NCBI GenBank assembly: GCA_030619405.1
Contig: JAUXBK010000011.1
Coordinates: forward strand, 1 to 22,535
Reading direction: 5' to 3'
Source of the DNA: Sedimenticola sp.
Lineage (GTDB): Bacteria; Pseudomonadota; Gammaproteobacteria; Chromatiales; Chromatiaceae
DNA length: 22,535 nucleotides
Shown: piece after piece, positions 7,205 to 15,800 of the stretch
Layout: each line of letters starts with the position of its first letter
How positions within the stretch are numbered: the stretch's first letter is position 1
Program-made: the position numbers and the translations under genes
Notes under the pieces: generated by a model
The model's database searches: none
Told to the model about the DNA's origin: nothing
What the model saw: the letters and a program-made list of their open reading frames with translations, nothing else

Positions 7205-8596
7205 ATGTTTGGCACAATTCCGAATCTGCTGCTGTGGTTTGGTCTGTTCTGCTGGCTGGTGGGGGTGCGGGCCCAGGCGCCTCCGAAGGGGGCACCGCAG
7301 GAGCCTGCGGTCACGCCTTCGGTGATCGAGCTGCCGATGCGTATCCCGCTTACCCCCCTGTTCGTCAAAGTGGAACAGATGGTACCGGAGCAGACCGGCA
7401 ACTGGAGGGTGTGGAGAAAGTGGCACGGGATCAAGACCCAGTATCAGGCCTGGCGCGGAAAGCTCTCCTTTCGAGTCGAGGGGGATGCCCTGCTGATGCA
7501 GGCCCATGTCCGCTACTGGGTCAGGGCCCGGGCAACCCTGCTCAATACGGTGGAGATCAACGGTAGCTGCGGTGTTGGCAGAGAGGCGCCGCGCCAGGCC
7601 GTCATCGGCGTCCTGGTAAGGTTGCACTGGCTGCCTGACTGGTCGCTCCGCCCGGATTTCAAGGTGCTGCCAACCCGCTTTCTGGATCGTTGTGAGATGA
7701 CGGCGGCGGGTGTGGATGTCACACCTCTGATCGAGGATGGGTTCAGGCAGCAGCTGAAGACTGGCCTGCGCACCGCCCTGTCGAGCCTTTCACCCCGCGT
7801 CAATGAAATCCGGGTCCGGGCAGCAAAGGTCTGGATGGCACTACAGGAGCCGATCGAACTGCAGCCCGGAAACTGGCTGCTGTTGAGACCGGCTGCGGTG
7901 GCCTTTTCGCCGTTCCAGGGACAGGGCGAAGTGATCCAGGTACGCCTTGCGCTGGCCATGTACCCGGTACTCATTGGGGGGGGACGCCCGGATGTCCGGA
8001 CATTGCCCCTGCCACCACTTCAACAGTACTGGCCGGGGGCAGCCGAGGTTTATTTTCAGCTCACCATGAGAATCGACTTCAATGCCATCGGCAAGCAGAT
8101 AACGGAAGCCTTGCAGGATCGGCAGATCGAGGTCGGGGATCGAGCCATCACGGTGAAATCGGTGGAGATCAAGGGGAAGCGGCAGGAGCTCAGTGCCAAG
8201 GTGCAGTTGGGCGGGGGCGCGTCCGGTACGGTACAGATGTGGGCAAACGTGGTATTTTCAGCGGAGAAACAGGGACTGCTGCTGGCAGACCTGGAGTATG
8301 TGTCGGATCACGATGACCCGAATGTCGCCATACTTTCCGATCTGTTCTACGAACGGATCCGCGGGGAGATGGAGGGTACCGCGAACCGCCTGTTGGAGCA
8401 GCAGTTGCAGCAGTGGAGGGAACTGTTGGCATCCAGGATTCACAGTCTCATAAACGGCCACCTGAAGTGGGACTTTTCCTCCCTCCGCCTGGGCTCGGTT
8501 CAGGTGCGCATGGATGAGGGGGGTATCCGGCTCGAGGGAGTTGCTGCCGGTGCCATCACCATCGAAGTGCCGGATGACGGAGCAGTCGAACTATGA
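7205..8596 (+). CDS. Exported DUF4403-like protein of unknown function
   Basis: A 463-residue protein with an N-terminal signal-like segment (hydrophobic residues about 6-22, then VRAQA as a possible cleavage site). The mature part is rich in beta-strand patterns and starts SVIELPMRIPL, then FVKVEQMVPEQ. Later it has LQEPIELQPGNWLLLRP and a repeat-like second half (VIQVRLALAMYPVLIGGG; LLLADLEYVSDHDDPN), ending in an amphipathic helical stretch and a final strand domain. This order fits the DUF4403 family as I know it; function unknown, probably envelope or lipid-binding. ATG 7205 has GGGAG about 10 bases upstream. A G8 run lies at 7976-7983. It is isolated, flanked by repeat elements on both sides. 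Confidence 0.7.
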   Translation: MFGTIPNLLLWFGLFCWLVGVRAQAPPKGAPQEPAVTPSVIELPMRIPLTPLFVKVEQMVPEQTGNWRVWRKWHGIKTQYQAWRGKLSFRVEGDALLMQAHVRYWVRARATLLNTVEINGSCGVGREAPRQAVIGVLVRLHWLPDWSLRPDFKVLPTRFLDRCEMTAAGVDVTPLIEDGFRQQLKTGLRTALSSLSPRVNEIRVRAAKVWMALQEPIELQPGNWLLLRPAAVAFSPFQGQGEVIQVRLALAMYPVLIGGGRPDVRTLPLPPLQQYWPGAAEVYFQLTMRIDFNAIGKQITEALQDRQIEVGDRAITVKSVEIKGKRQELSAKVQLGGGASGTVQMWANVVFSAEKQGLLLADLEYVSDHDDPNVAILSDLFYERIRGEMEGTANRLLEQQLQQWRELLASRIHSLINGHLKWDFSSLRLGSVQVRMDEGGIRLEGVAAGAITIEVPDDGAVEL

Positions 8597-8612
8597 AACA
8601 ATCTCCGGAAGG

Positions 8613-8740
8613 CAGAAGGCAGAAGGCAGAAGGGAGAAGATAGAACGGGATCGCCGCAGATTCCAGGAAGTTCCCGTTTTTTTCATTTCGACCCCTGACT
8701 TCTATATTCTGACTTCTATACTTTGATTCTGTATGCTAAA
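8613..8740. repeat. Dispersed CAGAAG-repeat element, copy 2
   Basis: Three exact CAGAAGG units (8613-8633) and GAGAAGATAG (8634-8643) follow the DUF4403-like stop codon. The matching pyrimidine arm has two CTGACTTCT copies (8695-8703 and 8709-8717). It is the same design as 2260-2340. Within the right arm, CTGACT (8709) and TATGCT (8732) are 17 bases apart and might act as a weak promoter for the following gene pair. Confidence 0.6.
8644..8683 (+). terminator. Probable intrinsic terminator after the DUF4403-like gene
   Basis: AACGGGA (8644-8650) pairs with TCCCGTT (8672-8678). An inner TTCC/GGAA stem sits in between, and a T7 run follows directly (8677-8683). It lies about 50 bases after the stop codon and inside the CAGAAG element, so the element may provide the terminator. 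Confidence 0.55.
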
Positions 8741-8824
8741 TTCTCAAAGATAAAATCCGCTCCCCGCACATAAAAGACTGCAAAAGCGCGGACGGGGAGT
8801 CTGATCGCAAAAAGGAGGAAGGAA

Positions 8825-8857
8825 GTGTCGTCTCAAAGGCCTGTTCGCCGGCATTGA
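8825..8857 (+). CDS. Possible 10-codon leader ORF coupled to the next gene
   Basis: The strongest ribosome site of the region, AAGGAGG (8812-8818), stands 6 bases before GTG 8825. That start reads MSSQRPVRRH and stops at TGA 8855-8857. The stop overlaps the TTG (8854-8856) that opens the long downstream frame, whose own upstream 20 bases lack a ribosome site. This looks like either translational coupling through a leader peptide, or the true start of the downstream protein cut off by a one-base frameshift. Confidence 0.4.
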   Translation: MSSQRPVRRH

Positions 8858-9936
8858 ACTCAGCAGTGGAAGTGGTGCCGTTCACCAGCCCCGGAGCAGA
8901 TCCCCCCGGGTTGTTGCTGGAGAGGGTGCTGGTAGCAGAGCTTTTGCAGGATGGCACAGATGCTGCCATGAAAACATTCGTTGAAAAAATATCGGAAGTT
9001 CTGAGTTCGGTACACCGGAATACATCGGAAAAGGTCTCCGACAGGAGCAGGGAGACACTCCTCCAGGAGGCGCTGGAGCATGTGATCGATGGCACCGATG
9101 GTCGTGTCCGCCTGGTAAATGGGTACCGGAAGAAACTGCTGGGTGCCATCAAACGATCACTGGTCTACACCGAACAGCTGGTGAATCGCATCCCGGGTAC
9201 CATCGAGATTACCCGTAACAATTTTGTCTCCAATCAGTACGTCAACGCCTTTTTTACCAATCCCCGGGAACTGAAGACAACCTTCGAACAGAGTTCGGAA
9301 CTGGCGGAGTTCTTTGGTAACCGGGGCGATGGTAAGCATGACGTGGGCTGGGCCCTGCTCTGTATGCAGAAGCAGGAGAAGACGGTGTTCGGAGTGGATC
9401 TGCAGAGTGGAGAGATGAGGAGGGAGGTGCAGCAGACGGCGGTCAGCTTTTTCGATCAGCATATTTATTCGCCTGCACCGAGTGAAACAGAACTCAGAAA
9501 TGAGCTGAAGAGCTGCATGTTCGAGGGCCTGATCACCAATGCGCTCGGCCATATCGTGGAGCGACGTACCAGACGCGGCCACCTGGAGACTGAAAGAGGC
9601 ATTCTGCATGGCCGGCTGCGGCATGTGGATGAGGAGAGTAAACCAGTCATCCGGGAAAGACTGGACAAGGTTGGCCGCCAGCTCAATGAATTGGGTCTGA
9701 CCACACCCCAGGCCTGCCTGGATGAGGTGGAAAAGGTGTTCAGCCGCCCGGAGAACTATATCCGACTGCGAAATATATCGATGAAGCTGGACAAGATGGG
9801 TATAAAGATCGAGCAGGATTCAACCCAACCCAGCAACGAGCTGGAGCTGGCAGAGGTGGAGATCGAGCGGGAAAAACCGCGGGTGGTGGTGCTGGCCCGG
9901 CTTCAGCCTGAATCCTTTCACTTTAGAGGACACTGA
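8854..9936 (+). CDS. Conserved-looking soluble helical protein of unknown function
   Basis: I do not recognise this family. The frame gives 360 residues from TTG 8854. There is no signal peptide or membrane helix. Residues about 85-170 form a mixed domain (RVRLVNGYRKKLLGAI, IEITRNNFVSNQYVNAFFTN, AELGFFGNRGDG-like ELAEFFGNRGDGKHDVGWAL). Residues 230-300 are highly charged and probably coiled coil (RRTRRGHLETERGILHGRLRH). The C-terminus returns to strand-like VVVLARLQPESFHF. No in-frame ATG or GTG exists near the strong ribosome site at 8812, so the start is uncertain (see the leader ORF). The next in-frame ATG, at MKTFVEKISE, would drop 38 residues. The following gene starts 5 bases after its stop, so the two are one unit. 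Confidence 0.75.
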   Translation: MNSAVEVVPFTSPGADPPGLLLERVLVAELLQDGTDAAMKTFVEKISEVLSSVHRNTSEKVSDRSRETLLQEALEHVIDGTDGRVRLVNGYRKKLLGAIKRSLVYTEQLVNRIPGTIEITRNNFVSNQYVNAFFTNPRELKTTFEQSSELAEFFGNRGDGKHDVGWALLCMQKQEKTVFGVDLQSGEMRREVQQTAVSFFDQHIYSPAPSETELRNELKSCMFEGLITNALGHIVERRTRRGHLETERGILHGRLRHVDEESKPVIRERLDKVGRQLNELGLTTPQACLDEVEKVFSRPENYIRLRNISMKLDKMGIKIEQDSTQPSNELELAEVEIEREKPRVVVLARLQPESFHFRGH

Positions 9937-9941
9937 CGGGC

Positions 9942-10556
9942 ATGTCGGAAGAACGCACGGAGAACCAATCAGCCAATGCAGCCAGAGGAGCAGGCGGTGG
10001 CGACGTCACAGGCCTGTTGCAGACGCTGCAGCAGCTGAGCCGTCGTATCCTGTCGCTGCTGTGGGCGGGGCGGCTGGAGGACAATGGCTATCGGCAAGGT
10101 GGAGAGGATCGCAGCATCGATATCTCCGGGTTGTTGTACGAGTATATCGACCAGACCCTGGTTGAGAGCGGTGGCCAGAGCAGCGGAAGCCCTGAGTCGG
10201 AAACGGTGAAACTGAGCACCCGAGAGGACTCACCGGCAGCCGGGAGAGGAGCAGGTGGGGCACGGATCACCCCCGCCAGCGGTACTTTCCAGGAGCTGTC
10301 CAGTCACCTGAATAAGAAGCGACGTTCCAGATCGATTCAACCACAGCTTGGGGAACAGTTCCGGGAGCGTACCTGGAAACATATCCGCGAGGCCGCCAGT
10401 TACGCTCGGGAGGGGAACGGCGAGGCGGCGAGGTTACATGCAGAGCTGGCCGGCCACTCCATGGAAGAGGCTTACCGTTATATGTCGGCAGAGGAATTCG
10501 AAAAGTTCAGGCGTAAGGTGGAAATGAAGCTGCGGAAAAGAGGTGACCCTGCCTGA
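9942..10556 (+). CDS. Unknown protein with disordered middle and basic helical C-terminus
   Basis: A 204-residue product I do not recognise. Residues 20-45 are helical (VTGLLQTLQQLSRRILSLL). The region at about 80-135 is Gly/Ser/Glu-rich and likely disordered. The last 70 residues are charged helix (FRERTWKHIREAASYAREG, then EEFEKFRRKVEMKLRKR). It is soluble with no signal peptide. AGAGGA (9925-9930) precedes ATG 9942, within the end of the previous gene, and the gap is 5 bases, so the two proteins are probably made together and may interact. The 126 bases after it, up to the convergent small gene, hold a C8 run and a small CTCTC/GAGAG hairpin but no clear terminator. Confidence 0.75.
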   Translation: MSEERTENQSANAARGAGGGDVTGLLQTLQQLSRRILSLLWAGRLEDNGYRQGGEDRSIDISGLLYEYIDQTLVESGGQSSGSPESETVKLSTREDSPAAGRGAGGARITPASGTFQELSSHLNKKRRSRSIQPQLGEQFRERTWKHIREAASYAREGNGEAARLHAELAGHSMEEAYRYMSAEEFEKFRRKVEMKLRKRGDPA

Positions 10557-10682
10557 TCACTGCTGTTTCCTGACTGCCCGCTCCCGCAGGAGGATATCTT
10601 GACCCCCCCCTCTCTCCGAGAGACGACCCCATGGATGGAGGAGGAAGAACGAAGCGACGCAGCATACCAAAACAATGCGTTA

Positions 10683-10961
10683 TCAATGAAGGTGGCACTT
10701 CTCTCTGATCTTTCTCAGCAACTTGCGATAGGCCTTGAGCAGCTGCTTCGGTCGCCCTTCGTGCCTGCGGGTGATTTCGTGAAATCGCTCTTCGTACGCC
10801 CGGGCTTTCTTTTCTTTCTTTGGGGAGTCACAACCGGCGTGCTGTTTCAGTTTTCTGCAGTGGAGCGCCTCGATCAACTCCCGGTCGCGCCTGGCGAAGT
10901 AGATATCCTCTTCCGCCATGCCCTTTAGTTTGAGCTTTTCCACGAACTCCGTGCTTCCCAT
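10683..10961 (-). CDS. Small basic protein downstream of recD, function unknown
   Basis: The product is 92 residues starting MGSTEFVEKLKLKGMAEEDIYFARRDRELIEALH and rich in Lys, Arg and Glu; it looks fully helical and cytoplasmic. I chose ATG 10961 because AGAGG lies 8 bases upstream. A GTG at 11012 in the same frame overlaps the recD stop (GTGA) and would add 17 residues. The EKLKLKGMAEEDIYFARRDRELIEAL stretch looks like a conserved core of small gammaproteobacterial hypothetical proteins, but I cannot name a family. Its position at the end of recC-recB-recD suggests co-transcription; any role in recombination is inference only. Confidence 0.7.
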   Translation of the reverse strand: MGSTEFVEKLKLKGMAEEDIYFARRDRELIEALHCRKLKQHAGCDSPKKEKKARAYEERFHEITRRHEGRPKQLLKAYRKLLRKIREKCHLH

Positions 10962-11008
10962 TTCATGCACCTCTAATTCAAGTATAACCGATCCGGTAGG
11001 TTTTTCGA

Positions 11009-12835
11009 TCACCCCCAGCCCAGTTTCTCAGCCAGCCCCGAGCTGCGTTCCACCGATCGCCGGCAACCGCTGATCAGGGCCTGGGGGCTGCCGTGGATGA
11101 TGATTCGCTCGATGGCGCGGGTGACGCCGGTGTAGATCAGCTCCCGGCTGACCACCGGGCTGTTTTTTTCCCAGGGGAGTACCAGCAGCACCTGTCGGAA
11201 CTCTGATCCCTGGGATTTGTGAACGGTGAGTGCCCAGGCAGGAACGTGTTCCGGCAGGCTGCGCACCGGGATCTCCCGGATCTGGTCGTCGGCCAGCCTG
11301 AACCAGGCCCGCAGCCGGCTCCGGGCGTCGTGCCAGAGCAGGCCGATATCACCGTTGTAGAGCCCGGTCTCGTAGTCGTTGACGGTGACCATCACCGGTT
11401 TACCCTGTGCCTCATTACCGCGTTCTGTCAGCCCTGCGGCCACCAGTCGTTCGGCGATCATGCGGTTGACCTCTATCACTCCGAACGGGCCGTGGTGCAG
11501 GGCACACAACAGGCGCGTCTCCTCGAACAGCCGGAGTGCCTCATCGATCCGTTCGCACTTCAGATAGTGGCTGAAGCGCTCGATGGCCCAGTCGATGGCG
11601 GAACTGGCCAGGGCGCCTTCGGGACTCTCGATCCAGCCCGCCTCGCTCCCCTGCTCCCGGGCCAGCTCCAGTGCCGCCTCTCCATCCCCGGTGTTGACCA
11701 GTTTCGCCAGACGACCGATACCGCTGTCGCTGTGGAAACGGTAACTGGTGTGGAGCAGGGCGGTGGCACCCGTCACCGCCGGGGCATCCACACTCACCGG
11801 CAACAGTGTGACCGGGATGCCGCTGAGCCGGCTCAGCCGTTTCGCCTGAGCCGGGGTGTAACGGACCGGTTGGCCGTGACCGGTGATGTCCCCCAGCACG
11901 CTGCCGGCCTCCACCGAGGCCAGTTGATCACGATCCCCGAGCAGGATGATGCGGGCCCGATCAGGAAGTGCATCCAGCAGCCGCGCCATCAGTGAGAGGT
12001 CGATCATGGATGCTTCGTCAACCACCAGGCAATCCAGCACCAGGGGGTTGCCGCGGTGGTGGCGGAACCCCCGGGGGCCGAAGCCGAGCAGCCGATGAAG
12101 GGTGGTCGCCTGCTCCGGTATCGTCTCTCGTACCCGGTTGTCCGTTGCGATCCTGGTCTTGCTGGCCCGAATGGAACTGGCCAGCCGTGCAGCGGCCTTG
12201 CCAGTGGGGGCGGCCAGCCGGATGTGCATCGCCGGGTCCTGCTCCAGCAACAGCGCGAGCACCTTGATCACGGTGGTGGTCTTGCCGGTGCCCGGGCCGC
12301 CGGAGATCACCGCAAACCGGTGGCTCACCGCCAGGGCCGAGGCAAGTCGCTGCCAGTCCGGTTCCGGATCTCTGCCGGCGGCGGGGAACAGCCGCTCCAG
12401 TCCCGCTTCGAGTCGCTCTTCCGATAGCTCACCGGCCGTTTCGAGGCGTTTCAGGATTCCCCGCTGCAGCTGTCGTTCGAAGTGCCAGAAACGGCCCAGG
12501 TAGAGACGCGTCCCATCGAGGATCAGGGGGGCGATATCACCGGGTCGGCCCACTGCCTGCTCCTGCTGCAGGGTAGTGATCCACCGGTCGAGAGGAGGGG
12601 CTGCGGGGATCTTCAGCCGGCTCTCCAGTCCGGTATCGAACATCGGCTTCCCGGCCAGCAGACGCAGGTCGATGCAGACATTCCCCTGCTGGTTGTGCTG
12701 ACTGACCAGCGCGGCGCTGAGGGTCAGCGGCGCTCCCGGCTCCTTTCCGTATCTATCGGCGATGAAACGGGAGAAGAAGTAGCTCAGGGGGGAGAGATCG
12801 CCGCTCTCCAGCAGAGCTTTCAGTAGTTCGGTCAT
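11009..12835 (-). CDS. recD: Exodeoxyribonuclease V alpha subunit (RecD helicase)
   Basis: RecD is the fast 5'-3' helicase of the RecBCD complex, which processes double-strand breaks and degrades linear foreign DNA. The protein has 608 residues, like E. coli RecD. The Walker A loop is GGPGTGKTT at 179-187; the Walker B region is DCLVVDEASMIDL; LLGDRDQLASVEAGSVLGDI follows, and the C-terminal motif WALTVHKSQGSEF is present. The ATG (12835) overlaps the recB stop as ATGA, so translation is coupled. It is the third gene of the operon and is complete. Confidence 0.96.
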   Translation of the reverse strand: MTELLKALLESGDLSPLSYFFSRFIADRYGKEPGAPLTLSAALVSQHNQQGNVCIDLRLLAGKPMFDTGLESRLKIPAAPPLDRWITTLQQEQAVGRPGDIAPLILDGTRLYLGRFWHFERQLQRGILKRLETAGELSEERLEAGLERLFPAAGRDPEPDWQRLASALAVSHRFAVISGGPGTGKTTTVIKVLALLLEQDPAMHIRLAAPTGKAAARLASSIRASKTRIATDNRVRETIPEQATTLHRLLGFGPRGFRHHRGNPLVLDCLVVDEASMIDLSLMARLLDALPDRARIILLGDRDQLASVEAGSVLGDITGHGQPVRYTPAQAKRLSRLSGIPVTLLPVSVDAPAVTGATALLHTSYRFHSDSGIGRLAKLVNTGDGEAALELAREQGSEAGWIESPEGALASSAIDWAIERFSHYLKCERIDEALRLFEETRLLCALHHGPFGVIEVNRMIAERLVAAGLTERGNEAQGKPVMVTVNDYETGLYNGDIGLLWHDARSRLRAWFRLADDQIREIPVRSLPEHVPAWALTVHKSQGSEFRQVLLVLPWEKNSPVVSRELIYTGVTRAIERIIIHGSPQALISGCRRSVERSSGLAEKLGWG

Positions 12836-15800
12836 GCGTCGACCCCCGCGGCAAGGACCTGCTGGTCCAGGGTCTCCACCAGCTGCTGCTCCGGTCGTTC
12901 GAAAAAGATGCCGTAGCGGGGGCCGCTGGCCTGTCGCATACCGCGCAGGAACAGGTAGTAGGCACCGCCGAAGTGGAGATCGTAACGGTAACCCTCCAGC
13001 CGCTGTCCCAGATAGCGATGCAGGGCCAGGGTATAGAGCAGGTACTGGAGGTCGTAACGGCGGTCCAGTACCGCCTGCCGCAGCCGTTCCGGCAGGTACG
13101 CCTGCAGGGTGCCGCCCAGGCGATTGCTCTTGTAGTCTGCCAGATAGAAGCGCCCCTCATGCTCGAACACCAGGTCGATGATACCGGTGATCATGCCCCG
13201 GAAATCGTCTACCTCCAACCTTGCCAGGGGGAAGCCCGCCGCCGTCTCCAGCGTTTTGTTCAAGCGGCTGATATCGACCCGCTGGACGGAGAAATCGAAC
13301 TCCAGTTCGCTCAGCCTCTGCCGTCTGCCGATTCGCTCGAGGCATAATCCCTGGTTGTCCAGGGTGGTGGTGACTATCTCCTGTATCCAGGAGACGATCG
13401 TCTCCTGGTGGTGTTCGGGGTCCAGACCGAAACGGGGGGCCAGCTGCCGGGTCAGCTCCAGGGACTGGGCCGCCAGATCGCCCTGGAAATCGAGCTGTTC
13501 CAGCAGCAGGTGCAGAAACGAACCCACATGGCTGCCGGCCGGAAATGCGAGGATCGGGTCACTGCCGGTGTTGGGCCCGCCAATGGAGAGTGGCTGATGA
13601 ATGTCACGGGTGAGGCCGCTGAAGCTGGCGATGTGCCAGTCGCTGGCAACGCTGCCCTGGAACCTTGCGGGCAGTATGGGTTCAACGGGCTCGATCGGGG
13701 CGTTTCCGGCGGCGGCCTCATCGACATCGGGAAGCTCCCGCAGTTCGATCGTGCCCCCGGATGCCTCCACCAGTCGCCGCAGGTCTGCCGCCATATCCCG
13801 GGTCTGGTGAAAGGCCGACGGGAAGGCCTGTTCCAGCTCGTCCGGGCTCTGTGCCGGGTGCAGCAGATAGCCCAGTGCCGTGGCCCCGGAGCTGCAGGGG
13901 TTGCGGCCCCCCTTGTTGACCTCACCCCAGGCGAGGTAGACCTTTGCCCGGGCACGGGTCAGGGCGACGTAGGCCAGCCGGAGATCCTCCGCCAGCCGCT
14001 CTTTCTCCGCCAGGAACAGGTGCGGCGAGTCGCCGTCTTCGATCAGCTCCAGGAAGGCACGCTGCTCCTGATCGTGAAAATTAACCAGTCTTCCCGCGTA
14101 TTCCAGCGCCCGGCAGCCCCACAGGTAAGGCAGAAAGACGATGGGGTACTCCAGCCCCTTGCTGGCGTGGATAGTGACGATCTTGACCAACTCCTCGTCG
14201 CTCTCCAGGCGCAACTCTGCCTCTTCCCCGGCATCGGAGAGCTGCTGCTGCCGGTACCAGCTCAGCAGGGCATCCAGGCCGGGGTGGGCCTTCGATGCCT
14301 GCTGCAGCAGCTCGGCCAGGTGCAGCAGATTGGTCAGGCTGCGTTCGGGCAGCTCCCAGGTGGCAAGTTGCAGCCCGATCCCCAGCTGCTGCAGCATCGC
14401 CTGGAACATGGGCATGAACCCCTTGCGCTGCCACAGCCGGTTCAGCGCTCGCAGCCCTTCGACCCAGGTCAGCCAGCGCTCCTCCTGAAACAGGGTGTCC
14501 GCCATCTCCTGATAGCTCAGCCCCAGCAGGCTGCTGCTCAGGGCGTTGCGCAGGAAAGCGCGGTCGTCACACTGGATGATTGCCTGCAGCAGCAGCTCCA
14601 GCCCGTGCGCCTCATCGCTGTCGAATACCTTGTCCCGGGCCACGGTGACCGCGTCGATACCCTGCTTCTGCAGGGCTGTGCGCACACTGGCACCTTCGAA
14701 GCTGGTGCGTACCAGCACCGCGATATCCCCGGGTCTGACCGGCCGGCCACCCAGTCTGACCTGCCCCCCGGCGCCTTCACCAACGAGTCGGGCGATCTCT
14801 GCGGCGGTGGCCCGAGCCAGGGCTTTCGATACCTCGCCCTTGTTCCGGGGTCTGCCATCGTCCCCCAGCGGAATCTGCCAGAGGGTCAGGGACGCCAGCG
14901 GTTCGCCATCCCGTAACAGCAGGTTGTGGGGTGCGCCTCTCGCCGCTTCGGTAGCCGCCTTCACCGGTTCATAGTCGATCGCCTGCTCGAAGATGAAGGG
15001 GGCAGGGCGGTGGCTGAAGATAGTATTGACCGCGGTGACCATCGGCGGGGTCGAACGCCAGTTGGTGTCCAGGGTATAGCGCTCTTCTCCCGCATCGTGT
15101 TTGGCGTCCATGAAACTGAAGATGTCCCCGCCGCGAAAGCTGTAGATCGCCTGCTTGGGGTCGCCGATCATGATCAGGGCGGTCTGCGGTTGGTCCAGGT
15201 AGAGCCGTCGGAAGATACCGTACTGCAGCTTATCGGTGTCCTGGAACTCGTCGATCATGGCGACCGGAAAGCGCTGCCGCAGGTTCTGGGCGAGTGCTTC
15301 ACCCTGCCCGGTCTGCAGGGCGGCGTGCAGCCGGGTCAACAGATCCTGGAAGGAGATGGTCTGATGCTGCTGCTTGAGCTGTTCCACCCGCTGTGCGGCG
15401 TAGCCGGATGCCTCCAGCAGCGCCGCAACCTGCAACTGGCGTTGCAATGCCTGGTGGACATCGATGATCTGCTGGCACTCGATGAAGAACGGATCCTCCA
15501 GGGTGGGGTCGGTGCCCCGCTGCTTTGGTTTACTCTCCCGGATCAGTCGCTGCGCACCCAGGGAGGGAAAGCCGTCAGGCAGGGTCAGCAGGTCGTCTGA
15601 TCTGAAATAACGGTCTATCTCCTGGATGAAGCGTGGCAGGTTCTCCCGGTGCCAAGGCAGTTTTTTCGATCGGCTGAGGGCCGGGGATTGGCGCAGGGTG
15701 TCGGTGATCTCCTGCTGGCGTTCACACCAGACCCCGGCCAGTTGGTGGAGACGCTCCGCGCTGTCCCGCCAGCGCTGAAGCAGCTCCTCGAGGGTGTCAT

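Noticed and set aside
10599..10928. Plus-strand frame after AGGAGG with a TTG start
   Set aside because: Most of it is antisense to the small gene after recD, which has better composition and a good start; the sequence looks like a shadow.
13408..14916. Plus-strand frame of 502 codons
   Set aside because: It is antisense to recB, Gln/Leu-rich and without recognisable motifs, as expected for a shadow in GC-rich DNA.
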